Assembly (NCBI GenBank): GCA_001574975.1
Contig: KQ965731.1
Coordinates: 248,001 to 312,000, forward strand
Direction: 5' to 3'
Length of the DNA stretch: 64,000 nt
Source of the DNA: Gonapodya prolifera JEL478
Taxonomy: Eukaryota; Monoblepharomycota; Monoblepharidomycetes; Monoblepharidales; Gonapodyaceae
The notes beneath the pieces were generated by a model. It was given only the letters and a program-made list of their open reading frames with translations. It was not told where the DNA came from and did no database searches. Shown piece after piece: positions 35,854-48,063 of the stretch (position 1 is the first letter of the stretch; the number at the start of each line of letters is the position of its first letter). The translations under genes and the position numbers were made by a program.

Positions 35854-36549
35854 TTATTGACATCAAACAACGAGTCGTCACTCGCTTCCGCTGATTGATT
35901 CTGAGCACCTTGAGCCCTCGACTCGTTGATTTTGTTGAATAGGGCATTGTCGCACCCTATAGTGACGTCATAAGTATCTATCGGTGCAGTCTGTTACAAT
36001 TGCAAGCAGCATTGCAAACAAAACTGCACATTTCATACCGGGTGGAATGGTTAGAAATCGGCGCTTATTGACTCGTTGAGTTGCCAGCTCCTTCTTAAGT
36101 AGATCGATTTCGGCAGCTGGAGTGCAACACGTTTCACGTCAGCGGTTTACCCGCGTGCGACACAGACTATGTGACAGCAGATAGCTCCACCAGCTACATT
36201 TAAAATTTGCTTCCGACTTCCTCGGTGTCTCCTCCTAGTCGCCAATGTCTCCACATCCCCGGTGCACAGTTGGCTCCGCATCTCTCTCGTCACCATCTTC
36301 ACCATCCAGTGTCAAAACAGACCCCGGGGTCATCATGGATTGATAGTGAGCTAGTTTGCGGACCTTGATTTCTAAGTTTCTCTTGGATAGCGAAGGCTGA
36401 TGTCTTAGATGCACGGTCATACTGTCCCATGAACCGTCGATTCTTCCTTGAATCTCTGTGATCCGTGGTGACAACAGGGCTTTTCTCGAGAAAAGACAGC
36501 AAAAAGGACCAGGGAGACGACATAGTTGGGTTCCCACCACGGACAACAA
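35850..36549 (-). CDS. Small unrecognised gene, stop codon overlapping that of the HMG-CoA reductase
   Basis: Two 3' exons fit well in phase: 36116-36039 (AEIDLLKKELATQRVNKRRF and on) and 35956-35850 (CDNALFNKINESRAQGAQNQ to the stop). Both read like ordinary coding sequence, the first with a coiled-coil pattern. The 5' exon lies in the open frame 36549-36235, but its donor is ambiguous; GT sites in the matching phase occur at the codons for LDG, GED and RGC. The start Met is also not fixed. The TAG stop on the minus strand (35852-35850) and the reductase TAG (35851-35853) share the palindrome CTAG. No family recognised. The CDK stop is about 110 nt upstream. Confidence 0.5.
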
Positions 36550-36658
36550 AACCCCACAATTTCGAAACTTTTTATCACCATTTTGAACCCCTACTTCACT
36601 GAGTGAATTGATGAGTGTGTATGTACATTACAATCAGCTAATCAGCTAAAGTTCATTT

Positions 36659-38072
36659 CTAGCTGGCAAAGAAAGCATGTCTAAGAGCATCAGCGGCAGA
36701 TATTCGTCTCTCAGGCGGATATTGTATCAATCTACTCAGTAAATCAATCCCAGCTGGATCGAGTTTAGGCAATATACTCTCCAGCGGCTGTCGCTCATAT
36801 ATCGGAAAGTCATTCTGCCAAGCACCAAACTTCAATATCACAACTAGAAACTGCATGTGTGCTCAACCAAACTTCGGCTCACCTTCCAATCGGGCAAATT
36901 CGAAACGCCTGGCCACGTTTGCTCGGTAGGAGTACCCAAGTATTTGAATATTCGCATGAGTTGATCCCGAACCGAATTGCCACAGAAAAGAGGCCGGCCG
37001 AACGCCATCTCTGCCATGATGCAACCAGCGGACCACAAATCAATCGAGGTAGAGTATTGTCGAGATCCCATCAACACATCTGGTGCTCGGTACCATAAGG
37101 TAACGACCTCGTTCGAATAGGACCGTACAGGGATTCCAAAGGCTCGCGCAAGACCGAAATCTCCCAGCTTTAGTTCTCCTTTCTGTAGGCAGTATTCAGT
37201 GAATTTAGCTCCACAACTACGACTAAAATTGCTGACTTGCCTTATTAATCAAAAGATTCTGGTTGATGGAAGCTTAGTATTCACGGTCAAAAACTGACGA
37301 TAGCTTAAAAGCTCACTTGCGGCTTAAGGTCCCTATGCAGAACTCGATGGTCGTGGCAAAATGCAATCCCTTTCAGGAGTTGATACATGAGTTGCTGCCA
37401 CATGGTTGTTGCAAGAGTTGGTTACTCCCTCCACGAGAAGTGTGTGGTTTCTCGGCCCACCTTGATCAGATTAGGATCAATTTCACCACCATACATGTCC
37501 AAGAACTTCTTTAAGTCCGAGTCCAGGTATTCGAACACGAGCGTGAGTTTCTTCTCTGTATGGATCACATCGTATAACCTGGTAGGATGCCCCACTGATT
37601 CAGACCTAGCGTGTACCCATCAACGATGCTTTTCGTCTGACCTGACGATATTTGGGTGCTTTAGCTCCTTCAGAAGCGAGATTTCTCGAATCGCTATAAA
37701 GGGGCGAGCCGTTGTCCCACATTGTCATATAGCAACAAACGCATAGCCACCTGTGCACGGAACGCCCTATCGATAAAGTGTTGGTTCACGAACGTTGCGT
37801 TTCAGAAGGATGAGAGCTCATCAACTGACCTCTTCCTCATTGTCCAACCGAATCTTTAATATTCGTTACCGTTAGACGATGCGGACGAACAAAGCGAAAT
37901 AAAGGCACGAACTCTCTTGAGTGCTACAATTTCTCCGTTCTCCCGATTCTGAGCTTTGTAGACGATGCCGTACGTCCCTTCGCCAAGCTTCTCGATTTTC
38001 TGCACGAACCAGAGGCGTCAGAGAAGCCTCAATCATGTGTCAGAACGCTGTTCTAACTTGGTATTTTTCCAT
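36659..38072 (-). CDS. Pho85/CDK5/PCTAIRE-type cyclin-dependent kinase
   Basis: A cyclin-dependent Ser/Thr kinase of about 300 aa in roughly ten exons. Exon 1 (38072-38058) encodes only MEKYQ; exon 2 starts at 37999 with [17 protein letters not shown] (glycine loop) and VALKR (ATP lysine). Then RLDNEEE, the cyclin-binding helix [72 protein letters not shown], and LRHAFFAS at the stop. The activation loop reads IPVRSYSNE with Ser where cell-cycle CDKs have the CAK-target Thr, as in Pho85 and CDK5. The helix reads PCTAIRE, not PSTAIRE. One intron (37240-37183) uses a GC donor (GCAAGT). A yeast-like role in phosphate or nutrient signalling is inference. Confidence 0.9.
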
Positions 38073-38156
38073 GCGGCATGCGTCCGCAGGTCGGTTCAGT
38101 CAGTCAGCGGAAGTCGGCGAGAAATATGACTAAGTGAAAGTGTAGATTCAATACAA

Positions 38157-40606
38157 TTATGAAGCAATAATTTCTATTTCGCCTGCTACCTCCTTAGGTT
38201 TCACTTGCTGCTTATGCACTAGTGAACAAAACGAAAAACAACGTGGATTTGAGAGCGGGTACGCTAGGAAGGACACTTGCTTGACGGGTATCTCACCTGA
38301 GTATGCTCGCGATACATCAGAAGTTGCAATCATGCCCTGGTATTGAAGTTCGAATTAAAGGGTAAATGGTCCATGATTGAATGCTTCATCCACGGTGTGC
38401 TTACCGGAGGAAACATTTTCTGAACACGTAAATAAATCTCTTTCCTCAATCGACCATCATCTCGGGAGGGGACTCGTCGATGGAGTAAGCTGGAAAGACG
38501 GGTTAATGGAGCCTGCCACGATGAACATAATGACGAATACTGACTCAGACGCTTCTTGTGCTTCCCCCAGGTCCGTCTCCGTCTGAATTACGTCCCACAA
38601 AGCTAGTCTCACGTCCTTGGTCCAAACAAACTTCTTGACAACTTGAACCCCATCGACGTTTTCGGACCCTCCCTCAGAGGTTCGTTCCTAGGAAGCGATG
38701 TTTGAATCCGGCTTAGATAGCAAAAGTATGATCACCCACGAGGACCTTTGGATCCGTGGTACCGTTGCCACGAGCAATCTCAAAATCGATGCGCGATTGC
38801 AGTGTTTCATACTTGCCGGGAATCAAAGACTTCAGCCGTTCAATCTTGGAAGGTAGAAGACTCCGATTTACAAGGTTCTACAATGTGATAATCTTTTAAT
38901 CACCCCGAGAAGTCGATTGAAGTCAAAAATAAATGGGGCATATACCTTCATTGTCAACTTGTTGTATGGCATAACTTTGGACATGTGTCGCGCGACGACC
39001 TCCAGAGTACTTTCATCTGCATTCACAGAGTCAAGGATATGTGACATGCGGGAAACAATTGTCTGAAGATGCTCCGGGAAGTGTTTCTTGTCCTCGAAGT
39101 GCTCTGGGACAGCCTTGCGTCAGTTTCGGACGTCGACGAGGCCAAAGTCACAAACAAACCTTTTGATGCCTCAGTGACCAACTCATCAAAGACTTCTTGA
39201 ATTTCGTCGGGTAGATGGACCTAACGACAAACCATGATCAGCTCACAAATCACCCTTAATTAATGCCATTTCAACTCACGAATTTGCGTTCTTTCTGCAG
39301 AGAAGCAGGATCCCCCTTCAAAGCGTTAGCTGAAGCACTCATCGCGTCGGCAAAAGTCTTTCCTTCAGGAGCGACTACCGAAGACGAGTTTGGGGGGTCA
39401 CGAGGTGCCGAGACCTGGCGTGCGAAGGCACGAGGAGAGCGGGGCGCTTGGATTGCAGGCGGCACAGAAACCTGGCCAGCGGGAGCCGCTTCCTTTAGTG
39501 CAACGCGTTTGCGCTGTTGCACCCAATTGTAAGAAATCGGCGCATCAACCGCACTGCTCACACCAACCTTTCTTGCTGGGCCAGATGGTTCCGCGTCACC
39601 AATTTTTTCTCCGGGTAATCCACCAGACTGAGCTGATGGTCCGCTAGTCTCAAAATCCTCTTTGTCTGAGTTGTCAGGGGCGGCTTTTCGGTATCTGCGG
39701 ATCGTAGACGGGCGTTTTCGTTTCGAAGTTTGGTCTTCATCATTTTCTGTTCTATTTGCCAACAGAAAAAAGGGTTCGTATGTCGGTTGGATGGACTGAT
39801 GTGGGTTCGTGCAAGTCGTAGAAACATCCCCAACCTGATGCCGTCCACCTCGGAGGCAGTGACACTTGAGAGGCCAGAAAACTTACTTCGCTACAGGGAT
39901 ATGTTCCACGGGTCCTCGCCACACGAAAAATCCAGTTTCCAGAGGCTTGTAAACACCCGTTAGTTCGAATTGCTTGAAGTCCGAGTCGTCGATGAAGGGG
40001 TCGTCCAAATCGTAGTAGTCGTCCTCCGGATCAGCTTTAGGTCTTCCACGCTTTGCCTTTTCGGGCTCCGTGATGAGGTTTGGTGCGGCTGGGTCGTTCT
40101 GCGAATTCAACAGATTGAAAGGGGTCGGAGGGGGGATTTGTGGCATCTGTGAGCTTGTTGGGTTGTCTGTATCATCGATTCCTGTCTGGGTCGTCGTAAA
40201 GACGTTATAGCGTGCCGAAAAATTAGCTTCACGGGGATGAATCTGTCCCAGCAATACGCACCTCCGTTGCCTGTCCGTCCGATTCAGCTTCGGGACTATC
40301 ATCACTTTCTGCAGCTGATTCGTCCCTCATAACAACATCGGCTTCGCTGTCATCGACTCTCCCTGGCTGGCCACTATCGTCCACCCGTGTCGCTGATTGT
40401 CCCTCCTCTGACTTCTCTCTCTCTTTCAGCAGAGCGGCGAAGTCGAACACATTCTCCTCGTATTTCGCAGATAGCACCACCTGAACGCGCATTCTTTTTC
40501 TTTTGCCACCTTCCAAAGCACTGGTTCTGATCCAATAAGGTCGGCTGAAATGGTGCTCCCGCTGCGGCCATGACCGCAGCCTCTTGCACCCGCCCTTGTT
40601 TCCCAT
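38157..40606 (-). CDS. HPC2: Hpc2/ubinuclein, HIR histone chaperone complex subunit
   Basis: Hpc2 proteins help the HIR complex deposit H3-H4 independently of replication. About ten exons. The diagnostic Hpc2-related domain is intact: DPEDDYYDLDDPFIDDSDFK then QFELTGVYKPLETGFFVWRG. An N-terminal segment KRMRVQVVLSAKYEENVF precedes an acidic linker. A Lys/Arg-rich exon (RTENDEDQTSKRKR) follows. The ubinuclein-like middle domain spans several short exons (HLPDEIQEVFDELVTEASKG, EHFEDKKHFPEHLQTIVSRM, LVNRSLLPSKIERLKSLIPG, KKFVWTKDVRLALWDVIQTE). The last exon encodes QVKPKEVAGEIEIIAS. The upstream-most Met (40606) overlaps the Rictor Met; the true start may be an internal Met such as the one in RKRMRVQV. 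Some middle and last junctions are approximate. Confidence 0.85.
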
Positions 40607-43600
40607 GACTGCGAATGGGCACTTTCTCGTCTATCATGGCATGAAAAGACTCTCCAAAGAAGAGAGCGTAATGGACGGAGCTGCGTCCGAAAGCTCCACT
40701 GACGTCCAGGCTCTTATCGCGAATCTCGCGCAGAAACCCGTGTCACCACAATCCAAGCTTGATCTCCTGGGTCACGTTGTGGATTCCATTAAGCTCGGTG
40801 CTCTCAAAGCAGAGAGCGAACTGAGAATTCGACATTTACTTCAAAGGTAGGCACCCAGAAGTACTGTCGCCGCTAGGAGTTTCAAGACGTTTAAATGATG
40901 GGCAAACCCTCTGTGATTGCACAAAAACGTTCTCGCAGCATTCGATTGTTTTTAATTGATCCTACTCGGGAGGTCCGCGCGGCAGCATTCCGTTCGTTGA
41001 GATACATGCTTGTATCCCCTCAAATACTCCGTATCATTCTCGATCTTCACATTGACCTTTTAATTCTACGGTGAGCCTTGCGTATCCTCAACGGAGGCTG
41101 TCACGGAATCATTCCTGCAGACAAGTCCATTTCAGCTTAAAGTGTTGATTGATGGTCATTCATTTAGAGCCGTCACCCGAGATACTCGCAATGATGTGGA
41201 GCGGGAACAAGCTTTGAAACTGATTCGCACAATGGTGGATCGGACTCGGGAATGGCGTTCGTTTCCTCGCTCCTTCATCCGACTTCTTGTTTCCGCTGCT
41301 GAGCAGCCAGACGAAAAGCTCAGGGACATCTGCGTCGAGACGCTTTGTGAACTAGGTACGAAGAAGTAAAAATGAAAGAAAAACCCTTGAAAATCAATGT
41401 TTCTTTGCGCACCAACCACTCGCAGCGTTTCGAGATACCCCAATCTTCGCACAGTCAGGAGGCATGAAAGCACTGTTTTGGTCGTTGGCGGATAGCCCTT
41501 CGGACCTTTGCGAATCAATTCTTATGGCAATCGTGGTTGTTCTAGACAGAGAGGAGACACGACAGTACATCAAAGCGGGAGTCGATGTTGATGTGCGTTT
41601 GCTGTATCGAACTTTAAAATCGGGATTTGAACTTTTTCCAATTATTAGACGATTGTGTCACCCATTACAAATTCCCTCGGTTCCCTCCCATCTGATGAGC
41701 AACTACAACAAGCCGCAAGATCCCTTCTATACCTCGTCAAAACTTGGACAGGCCTCATTTACCTGTGCCTCGACGATAAACGGGTGGTTAAAGCGGTTCT
41801 GGAGGCAGCCAGATTGCCCTCGGTTGAAGTCAGAGTGAGTTTGAAGACATAGAAGCCTCCTAACGACTGATTAACGAATTGTATCGAGCACAGACAGTGG
41901 TTTTGGATATGTTGTTCGAGATATTTCTTCCGCGACGTTCCGATGGCGCAGAGGATTCCATGGAACCAAATGCTCGGCCAAGTTTGTATTTCCCACCAGT
42001 CTTTTGCTTCAGTTTTGGCCAATTTTTTTTTTCCCTCGGTCTCCGTCAGATGGTGGAGTTGGTGACCACGAAGCTCTTTTGATGGAGCATTTGTCTCATC
42101 CGCCGCTCAACGGTTTCGGTCCCAAATTCACAGATAATTACATGGCAGTGGTTCTTGTTGTGTTTATTGAGTCCAAAATTTTTGACGTAAGGGTTTTCGA
42201 TCGATGAAACACCTTCTTTCTATTGGACAAGCTTCGTGCAGGCTCTTATCGAGATAATTCAAGACGTTAATAAAGACGTTTCTTATAAGGCAACGATTCT
42301 TGTTGGAGAATTGTTGGATCTTTGTGGAAGACTTTTACCGAAGTCATATGGCGACAGCGTATTTGTGGGTTAAATTTCGTCTGCTCTCGTCCTGACGCTT
42401 TCTAATATCGCGCTATTTTGTGTTTTCTCAAGTCGCTGCCCTCTCTGTTCGATGTCGCCTCAGACTTCCGAGAAGAAGGTCGCCGTCATACCGCGACCGC
42501 TGCACTCGCACATATTGATGATCGAAGACGTGTCAAGGAGACAAATTTTGGTTGCTTCTCAACATCCACCACCAACAACGCTTTTACAGGCAGTCGTCCA
42601 CGCAAGAAGAGTACAGGACAAGTTGAGCATGTCAAGATCCGTGTCGGGATGCAGATTGATGAGGATCGATTTAGGCTCCTGATAAGCAACACGGGAATCC
42701 TTGCAATTAAGGATTATACCAAATGGAATTGGGATGCAATAATGGAGCTTGTCCAAGGACCACTGTACAATGCAAAACGACTGGAAGACACTCTCCGAAA
42801 CACAAAGCTAGTGAAGCGATTATTGGCATTTTTCCGTCCAGCGAACCGACAATTTTCAAGCATCCCCAAATCAAAGGCGAGACTTCAACGTTGCCTGTCG
42901 ATTGATGTGAAAGCATAACAGTGGAACTTTAGGAAGCGGCAAAATATGTTCGAATTGGTTCAGAAGTGCTCAGCGTTCTTGTGTCAAACCCTGAAGGAGC
43001 GCGATATCTCTTGGAAGATCCCTTGTTGGGCCAAATTGCACAATGTCTGATGCAGCTTGATCCGGTGAGATAGTTTTCGATCATTTTTCATCCCAACCAT
43101 TTCTTTAAAGTTCGGTAATAAGCTCTACAATGCGAGTATGCCACCTCAAGCGGAACCCATATTCTCACGAGAGAGGATCGAGAAGACAATGTCCGCTTAT
43201 TATTTCACATTGCTCGGAAATTTAAGCCGCAGCCCGGAGGGTATTGGGTGAGAATCAGTCGACTCAATGGATTGTGTCAGGTCGAACATCTATTACTGTC
43301 GGCAGGGTACTTGAACGATTTAAAATCTTTGATCTCTTCTATCACATGACCGAGCTTAAGAGCCGGGACGACATTGCGAAGGCAATAATTACAAATCTTG
43401 ATTATCGAATGTGTGTTACCTGTGCCGTCTTGATTTACGTCATCTGTAGTTGACCATACTTAATCATGCTTAGTGACGGTCATTCCAGAATACTGCTCTC
43501 CAAGGTCCTGACTTGTGGATACAAGGTGACGTTTGTTTGACGCAAGGAGTGGCACACCCAGCTGACCTGTGTTTACCGGGTGCAGCCCATGCGGTACTTC

Positions 43601-45275
43601 GCAACCCGACATTTACGTTATGTGGCTCGAAGTCAGACCAACGAATTCAAAGAATGGGGCATTCGCTTGCTTATAACTCAGGTGCTGCTATTTTTTTTTT
43701 TTTTTGCCTCGTATACTCTAAAAGGTCAACCTTCTCACTTTTACTGCAGCTATATGATCCATCGATCCATGTTCGTGAAATGGCGGTGAAAGTTTTGGAC
43801 GAAGCCTGCAGCAACAGGGAGAACCTCGACATGATGATCCAACTGCGACCGACCCTTGATCATTTGGGAACAACTGGTGTCGCGCTTCTTTTAAGGTAGG
43901 TATTTAACATCAGTGTCACATGGCGTTATATTTGGCAAACTTTGAGAAGGTGCTTGTCAACCTCCACTGGCTTCTCATACCTCTCCGAATTGAAGTTCAT
44001 TGAGTCCCAGATGGATCAGTGGTTTGAGGTATTCAACTGTTCGGTTGCTGATTCGAAAATTGCTTTCACACGACAATCCCAGAAAGGCAACCTTCATTAT
44101 GTCACGCAGTTAGAACTTTCTTTGGCGTCTGCTGTAATGGGATATAGTAGCACAACCGAAGACTCTTCCACCGAACTTGTAGAGTCCGAAAGGTAAGACA
44201 AGAAGTTCGATTCAAAAGCTCGCTTATAGCATCCCCTTGGGCACAGGGACACTACCGGCACTGTCCTTCCGCACTTTTACGGCGAGCTCACCAAAACAGC
44301 ATTTGGATGTGAGCTTTTGCGAAAGAAAGAACATTTCGTGCGATTTGTGGAGTACATTCGAAGACGACCTGCTGATGTGGACTTAAGTATCGAGGAAGTT
44401 TCCAAATTGAAGTCCGTGTTGTGGGCAGTGGTGAGTTGTGGGCAATATTTGTGTCTCATGGCGATCACCAATTGAATGAAAAGGGTCATGTTGGTTCCAA
44501 TCTCTCGGGCTTTTCCTTCCTTGATGAGGCAGATGTGCTTAAAGATATTGTTGCACTCTGTGAGACCTCTCCAGTGCTTAGTATCCGTGGGCGAGTTTTA
44601 GACGACTTTCGCATGTGACTTTTATTAATCAACTGTCCACTCACAGCACATGCTTTTGTGTCCTCGGTTTAATATCTATGACTGCGCCAGGCGCAGAGGC
44701 GTTGGAGTACTTCGACTGGCAAGTTGTTTCCAATGCAAGCTATCAGTGCACTGGGTTGTGTGTCCCACGAGACTTTTCCAAATTCTTGACGGTGTGTTCC
44801 ACCAGCCATGAATGGTCGACCTCACAATGTCATAAATGATTTGTTTTCCCTTCCAGCTTCGCTCTTGCCAATATTTGGGCTCTGTGGCCGACAATTCTTC
44901 CACAAGTGGCATTGCCTTGGATAACTATGAGCCATTAGTGCAAGAGGTCCTCAAGTCGGTCGGGGACATGCCCAATCATATTTTAGCAACTGCTGCTTCA
45001 AAGACCATTGCACGGCAAGTGTTGCATTGACGTGGATGCACTTGCACTCGCGGTTTAACAGTTCACATTCGATGACAACGACTTCACCTGACAGAATTCG
45101 ACATGACCATCCCGACATCTTCACCCGTGTTGATGTTTACCTTGATGTGATGGATCTTCTTTCAACATATAGTTACAGAATGACAGCGCGCAGATACCTT
45201 GCTGAGTTGTTTGGGAACTTTGAATTCAACGAGCATTGTTTTGCTGCGATGGATGCGATGCGCATCATGACATGA
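40605..45275 (+). CDS. Rictor/Ste20/Avo3-type TORC2 subunit
   Basis: A core TORC2 subunit, needed for AGC-kinase phosphorylation, actin and membrane homeostasis. Many short exons (about 20 or more) give roughly 1,100-1,200 aa. Family blocks are clear: LFLIDPTREVRAAAFRSLRY, FRDTPIFAQSGGMKALFWSL, LVKTWTGL, DTLRNTKLVKRLLAFFRP, MSAYYFTLLGNLSRSPEGIG, VLERFKIFDLFYHMTELKSR, EWGIRLLITQ, LYDPSIHVREMAVKVLDEAC, LRPTLDHLG and FLSTSTGFSYL-like. The last intron (45015-45094) must use a GC donor (GCAAGT) to join IAR to IRHDHPDIFTRVDVYLDVMD. The start is uncertain: in-frame Met codons occur at 40605, 40641 and 40671, and the first overlaps the Hpc2 ATG. The stop is 60 nt before Fol1. Confidence 0.9.
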
Positions 45276-45335
45276 CGCTCGGGAGTCGATCAAATATGCG
45301 TTTGTTTGTCGAAAGGTCGGATGTAAATAGAAAAA

Positions 45336-47775
45336 ATGATTCCGCGTCGGACGTTGATTCAAACCGTCGGGATGCCTCTTGACCGGATCATCGTGGAGCA
45401 ACTAAGCGTTCGCTCCATCATCGGATTGGACTCTTGGGAGCGGCGACGTCCACAGCCCGTGTCGGTGTCTCTCGCGATCCATTCCAATGTTCAGGCAGCT
45501 GGGGACGCAGATTCGCTGGCCAAATCTGTTTCATACGCTCATGTCGCAAAAGCGGTGTCTGAGCTTGCTGAACGCGACCAGCATGCTACCCTTGAGGAGC
45601 TTGCTCACAGAATTGCAACTCTTTGCCTAGGAACCTATGATGTTCCCAAAATCAGCGTCAAGGTTGAAAAGCCAAAGGCTCTATTGCATGCCAGCAACGT
45701 TGCGATGGAAATCACTCGAACTCGAGCATCCTTGGAGCATCTGGAGCGGCTACAGTCGGGTGCTCCTTCAAGTCACCTGGAGAACCATTCTGCACCGACT
45801 TTGTCCATAATACTTCCTGAAGAATTGTGGGATGATATATTTACCATTGAGCGCCTCCAAGTTGACGCGGTTGTAGGTGTGAACCCATGGGAGCGCCTCG
45901 AGAAACAAAAGATATCGATCACCATCAAGATCCATGGAGGGCAGCTGCAACCGCAGAGCGTTCTCTATTCTACGGTACCACCGACCTCTAATTATCGCGC
46001 CATCGCCAACGCCGTCACAAAGCACGTCGAAGAATCAAAGTATCTCACAATTGAGGGACTCGCCACGTCTATTGCCGACCATTGCTTCGAAGTCAGCCCA
46101 GCGACGAAGCTCACGGTACGAGTGGATAAACCAAGCGCAATTTTATTTGCAAGTGCCGCTGCAGTTGAGATCACGAGGACGCGTCCCCCTGCAAACCCTT
46201 CCAAAGGACACTTAACTGACGGGTACATGATGCAATACTCGCTTATGATAAGATTGAACGCTCTAACTCAATCTGTCCTCTGTCCTCAGCTCAGATCATG
46301 TCGTGTACATCGGAATAGGCACCAACATTGGTGATCGACATGGTAACATTCATCATGCGCTTCAGCTTCTCCGACGCAAGTGCACAATCTTAGACACCTC
46401 ATACCTTTATGAGACGACGCCGATGTATAAGCTTGATCAACCAAACTTCCTCAATTGCGCTGTCAAGGTGAGCAAAGAACGATTTCTTCATCTCAGTTGG
46501 ATTAGAATGATTTCCCACAGATCGCAACATCCTTAGACCCTTTGTCACTGCTTGCGTTTCTGAAATCGATCGAGCGTGAGATGGGACGGCAACTAACTGT
46601 CCGCAATGGTCCCCGCGTCATCGATCTCGATATACTATTGTTCGACGGATTGGTCATCAAGGAGGACGAGCTTGAAGTTCCCCATATCGGCATTCCTGAA
46701 AGGGACTTTGTACTTCGACCGCTCTGCGAGTGCGTAGGGGCACAAATTCTTGTTTATTGTTTTGAAGGAGAATACCCACCCTTTCTGCTGTAGCATTGCC
46801 CCAGCTCTTTTGCATCCAACATTGCATCACACCGTCGAGGTCCTCTTGTCATCATTGCTTTCTCGGCCAGTCGCTGATGGCGGTTCCGTGATGCGCCGCG
46901 TCACACCAATTTGCGGCTCTCTTTGGGCTTGGGGTGAAGACACCCCTGCCAAGGTAATGGGCATCGTCAATGTCACTCCGGACAGTTTTTCTGATGGGGG
47001 TGACCGGTTTTCCTCTGAAGCCGCTGCACAGGCTGCGGTGCTAATGGTACAGGATGGCGCAGACATAATTGACATAGGGGGCCTGTCCACCCGCCCCAAT
47101 TCGGACGAAGTAACGGAAGAAGAGGAGTTGGCGCGTGTTGTTCCAGCCGTGCGTGCTATTCGCGCTGCGGGCGTCACGTTACCCATTTCCGTGGATACCT
47201 TCAGGTCCCGAGTGGCCAGGGAAGCCCTGGCAGCCGGCGCTGACATAATCAATGACGTTTCAGGAGGAACGAGGGACCCCGCAATTGTCACGGTGGCAGC
47301 GGAGACTTTCGCACCTCTTTGTCTTATGCACTCGCGGGGGGATTCGCGGACCATGACCACTCGGGCGCAGTATGAGGATGTGGTTGCTGAGTCACGCCAT
47401 GAGCTGGCAGACCTTGTCAAGCGTGCAGTTGCGGGCGGTGTTCCCCGGTGGAACATAATTGTGGATCCAGGCATCGGATTTGCAAAGACGTTGGAGCACA
47501 ACCTGGAGATTCTTCGGAGGTTGGCTGATTTTGCAGGACCGAGCACTGAGCTAGACGGGTATCCAGTTTTGGTGGGCGCATCCAGGAAGGCATTTATCGG
47601 CAAGATCACGGGACAAGTGGATCCAAAGCAGAGGGGCTGGGGCACTGCAGCAACAAGTGCGGCAGCTGTAGCAGGGGGGGCAGCCTTGGTTCGTGTTCAT
47701 GATGTGAAAGAGACTAGAGACGTTGTGGCGGTGGCAAACCACATTTGGCGGACACGAAGTGCTAGGAAAGACTGA
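45336..47775 (+). CDS. FOL1: Trifunctional folate enzyme Fol1 (DHNA-HPPK-DHPS)
   Basis: Carries dihydroneopterin aldolase, HPPK and dihydropteroate synthase in one chain, as in other fungi. Four exons (45336-46222, 46290-46467, 46521-46729, 46794-47775) give 751 aa. Two aldolase-like repeats come first (DRIIVEQLSVRSIIGLDSWE and TIERLQVDAVVGVNPWER), about residues 15-290. HPPK spans about 296-430 with YIGIGTNIGDR, YETTPMY, RVIDLDILLFDG and VPHIGIPERDFVLRPL. DHPS follows with VMGIVNVTPDSFSDGGDRF, IDIGGLSTRPNSDEV, ISVDTFRS, INDVSGG, DPGIGFAKT and GASRKAFIG. DHPS is the known target of sulfonamides. All phases fit. Confidence 0.95.
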
Positions 47776-48063
47776 CCATGAGAACTTTTTGGGGACCAGC
47801 TCCGTTGCTCTTGACTTTTGAATTGAGTGTACTCTCTATCCATTATTCCCGGTGGAGGGTACCTCTAGACTAGCATAGTAATTTTCGTACTCTTATAAGC
47901 AAACGAGTCCATCCGGCCCAATTAAATTTTCCACTATTCTGAAACCGCGCTATCTCTCCCCGACTCGGCCAATAGCACCCAACGTAAACCAAACACACAT
48001 CACCACCTCACCAGATCTCTCCTCGTGACCCCTCCGTGACGCGAATTATGCAATTCTCACAAA

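Noticed and set aside
46827-47645. 272-codon open frame on the minus strand
   Set aside because: It lies exactly opposite the DHPS domain of Fol1, whose motifs are all present; it is a GC-driven shadow frame.
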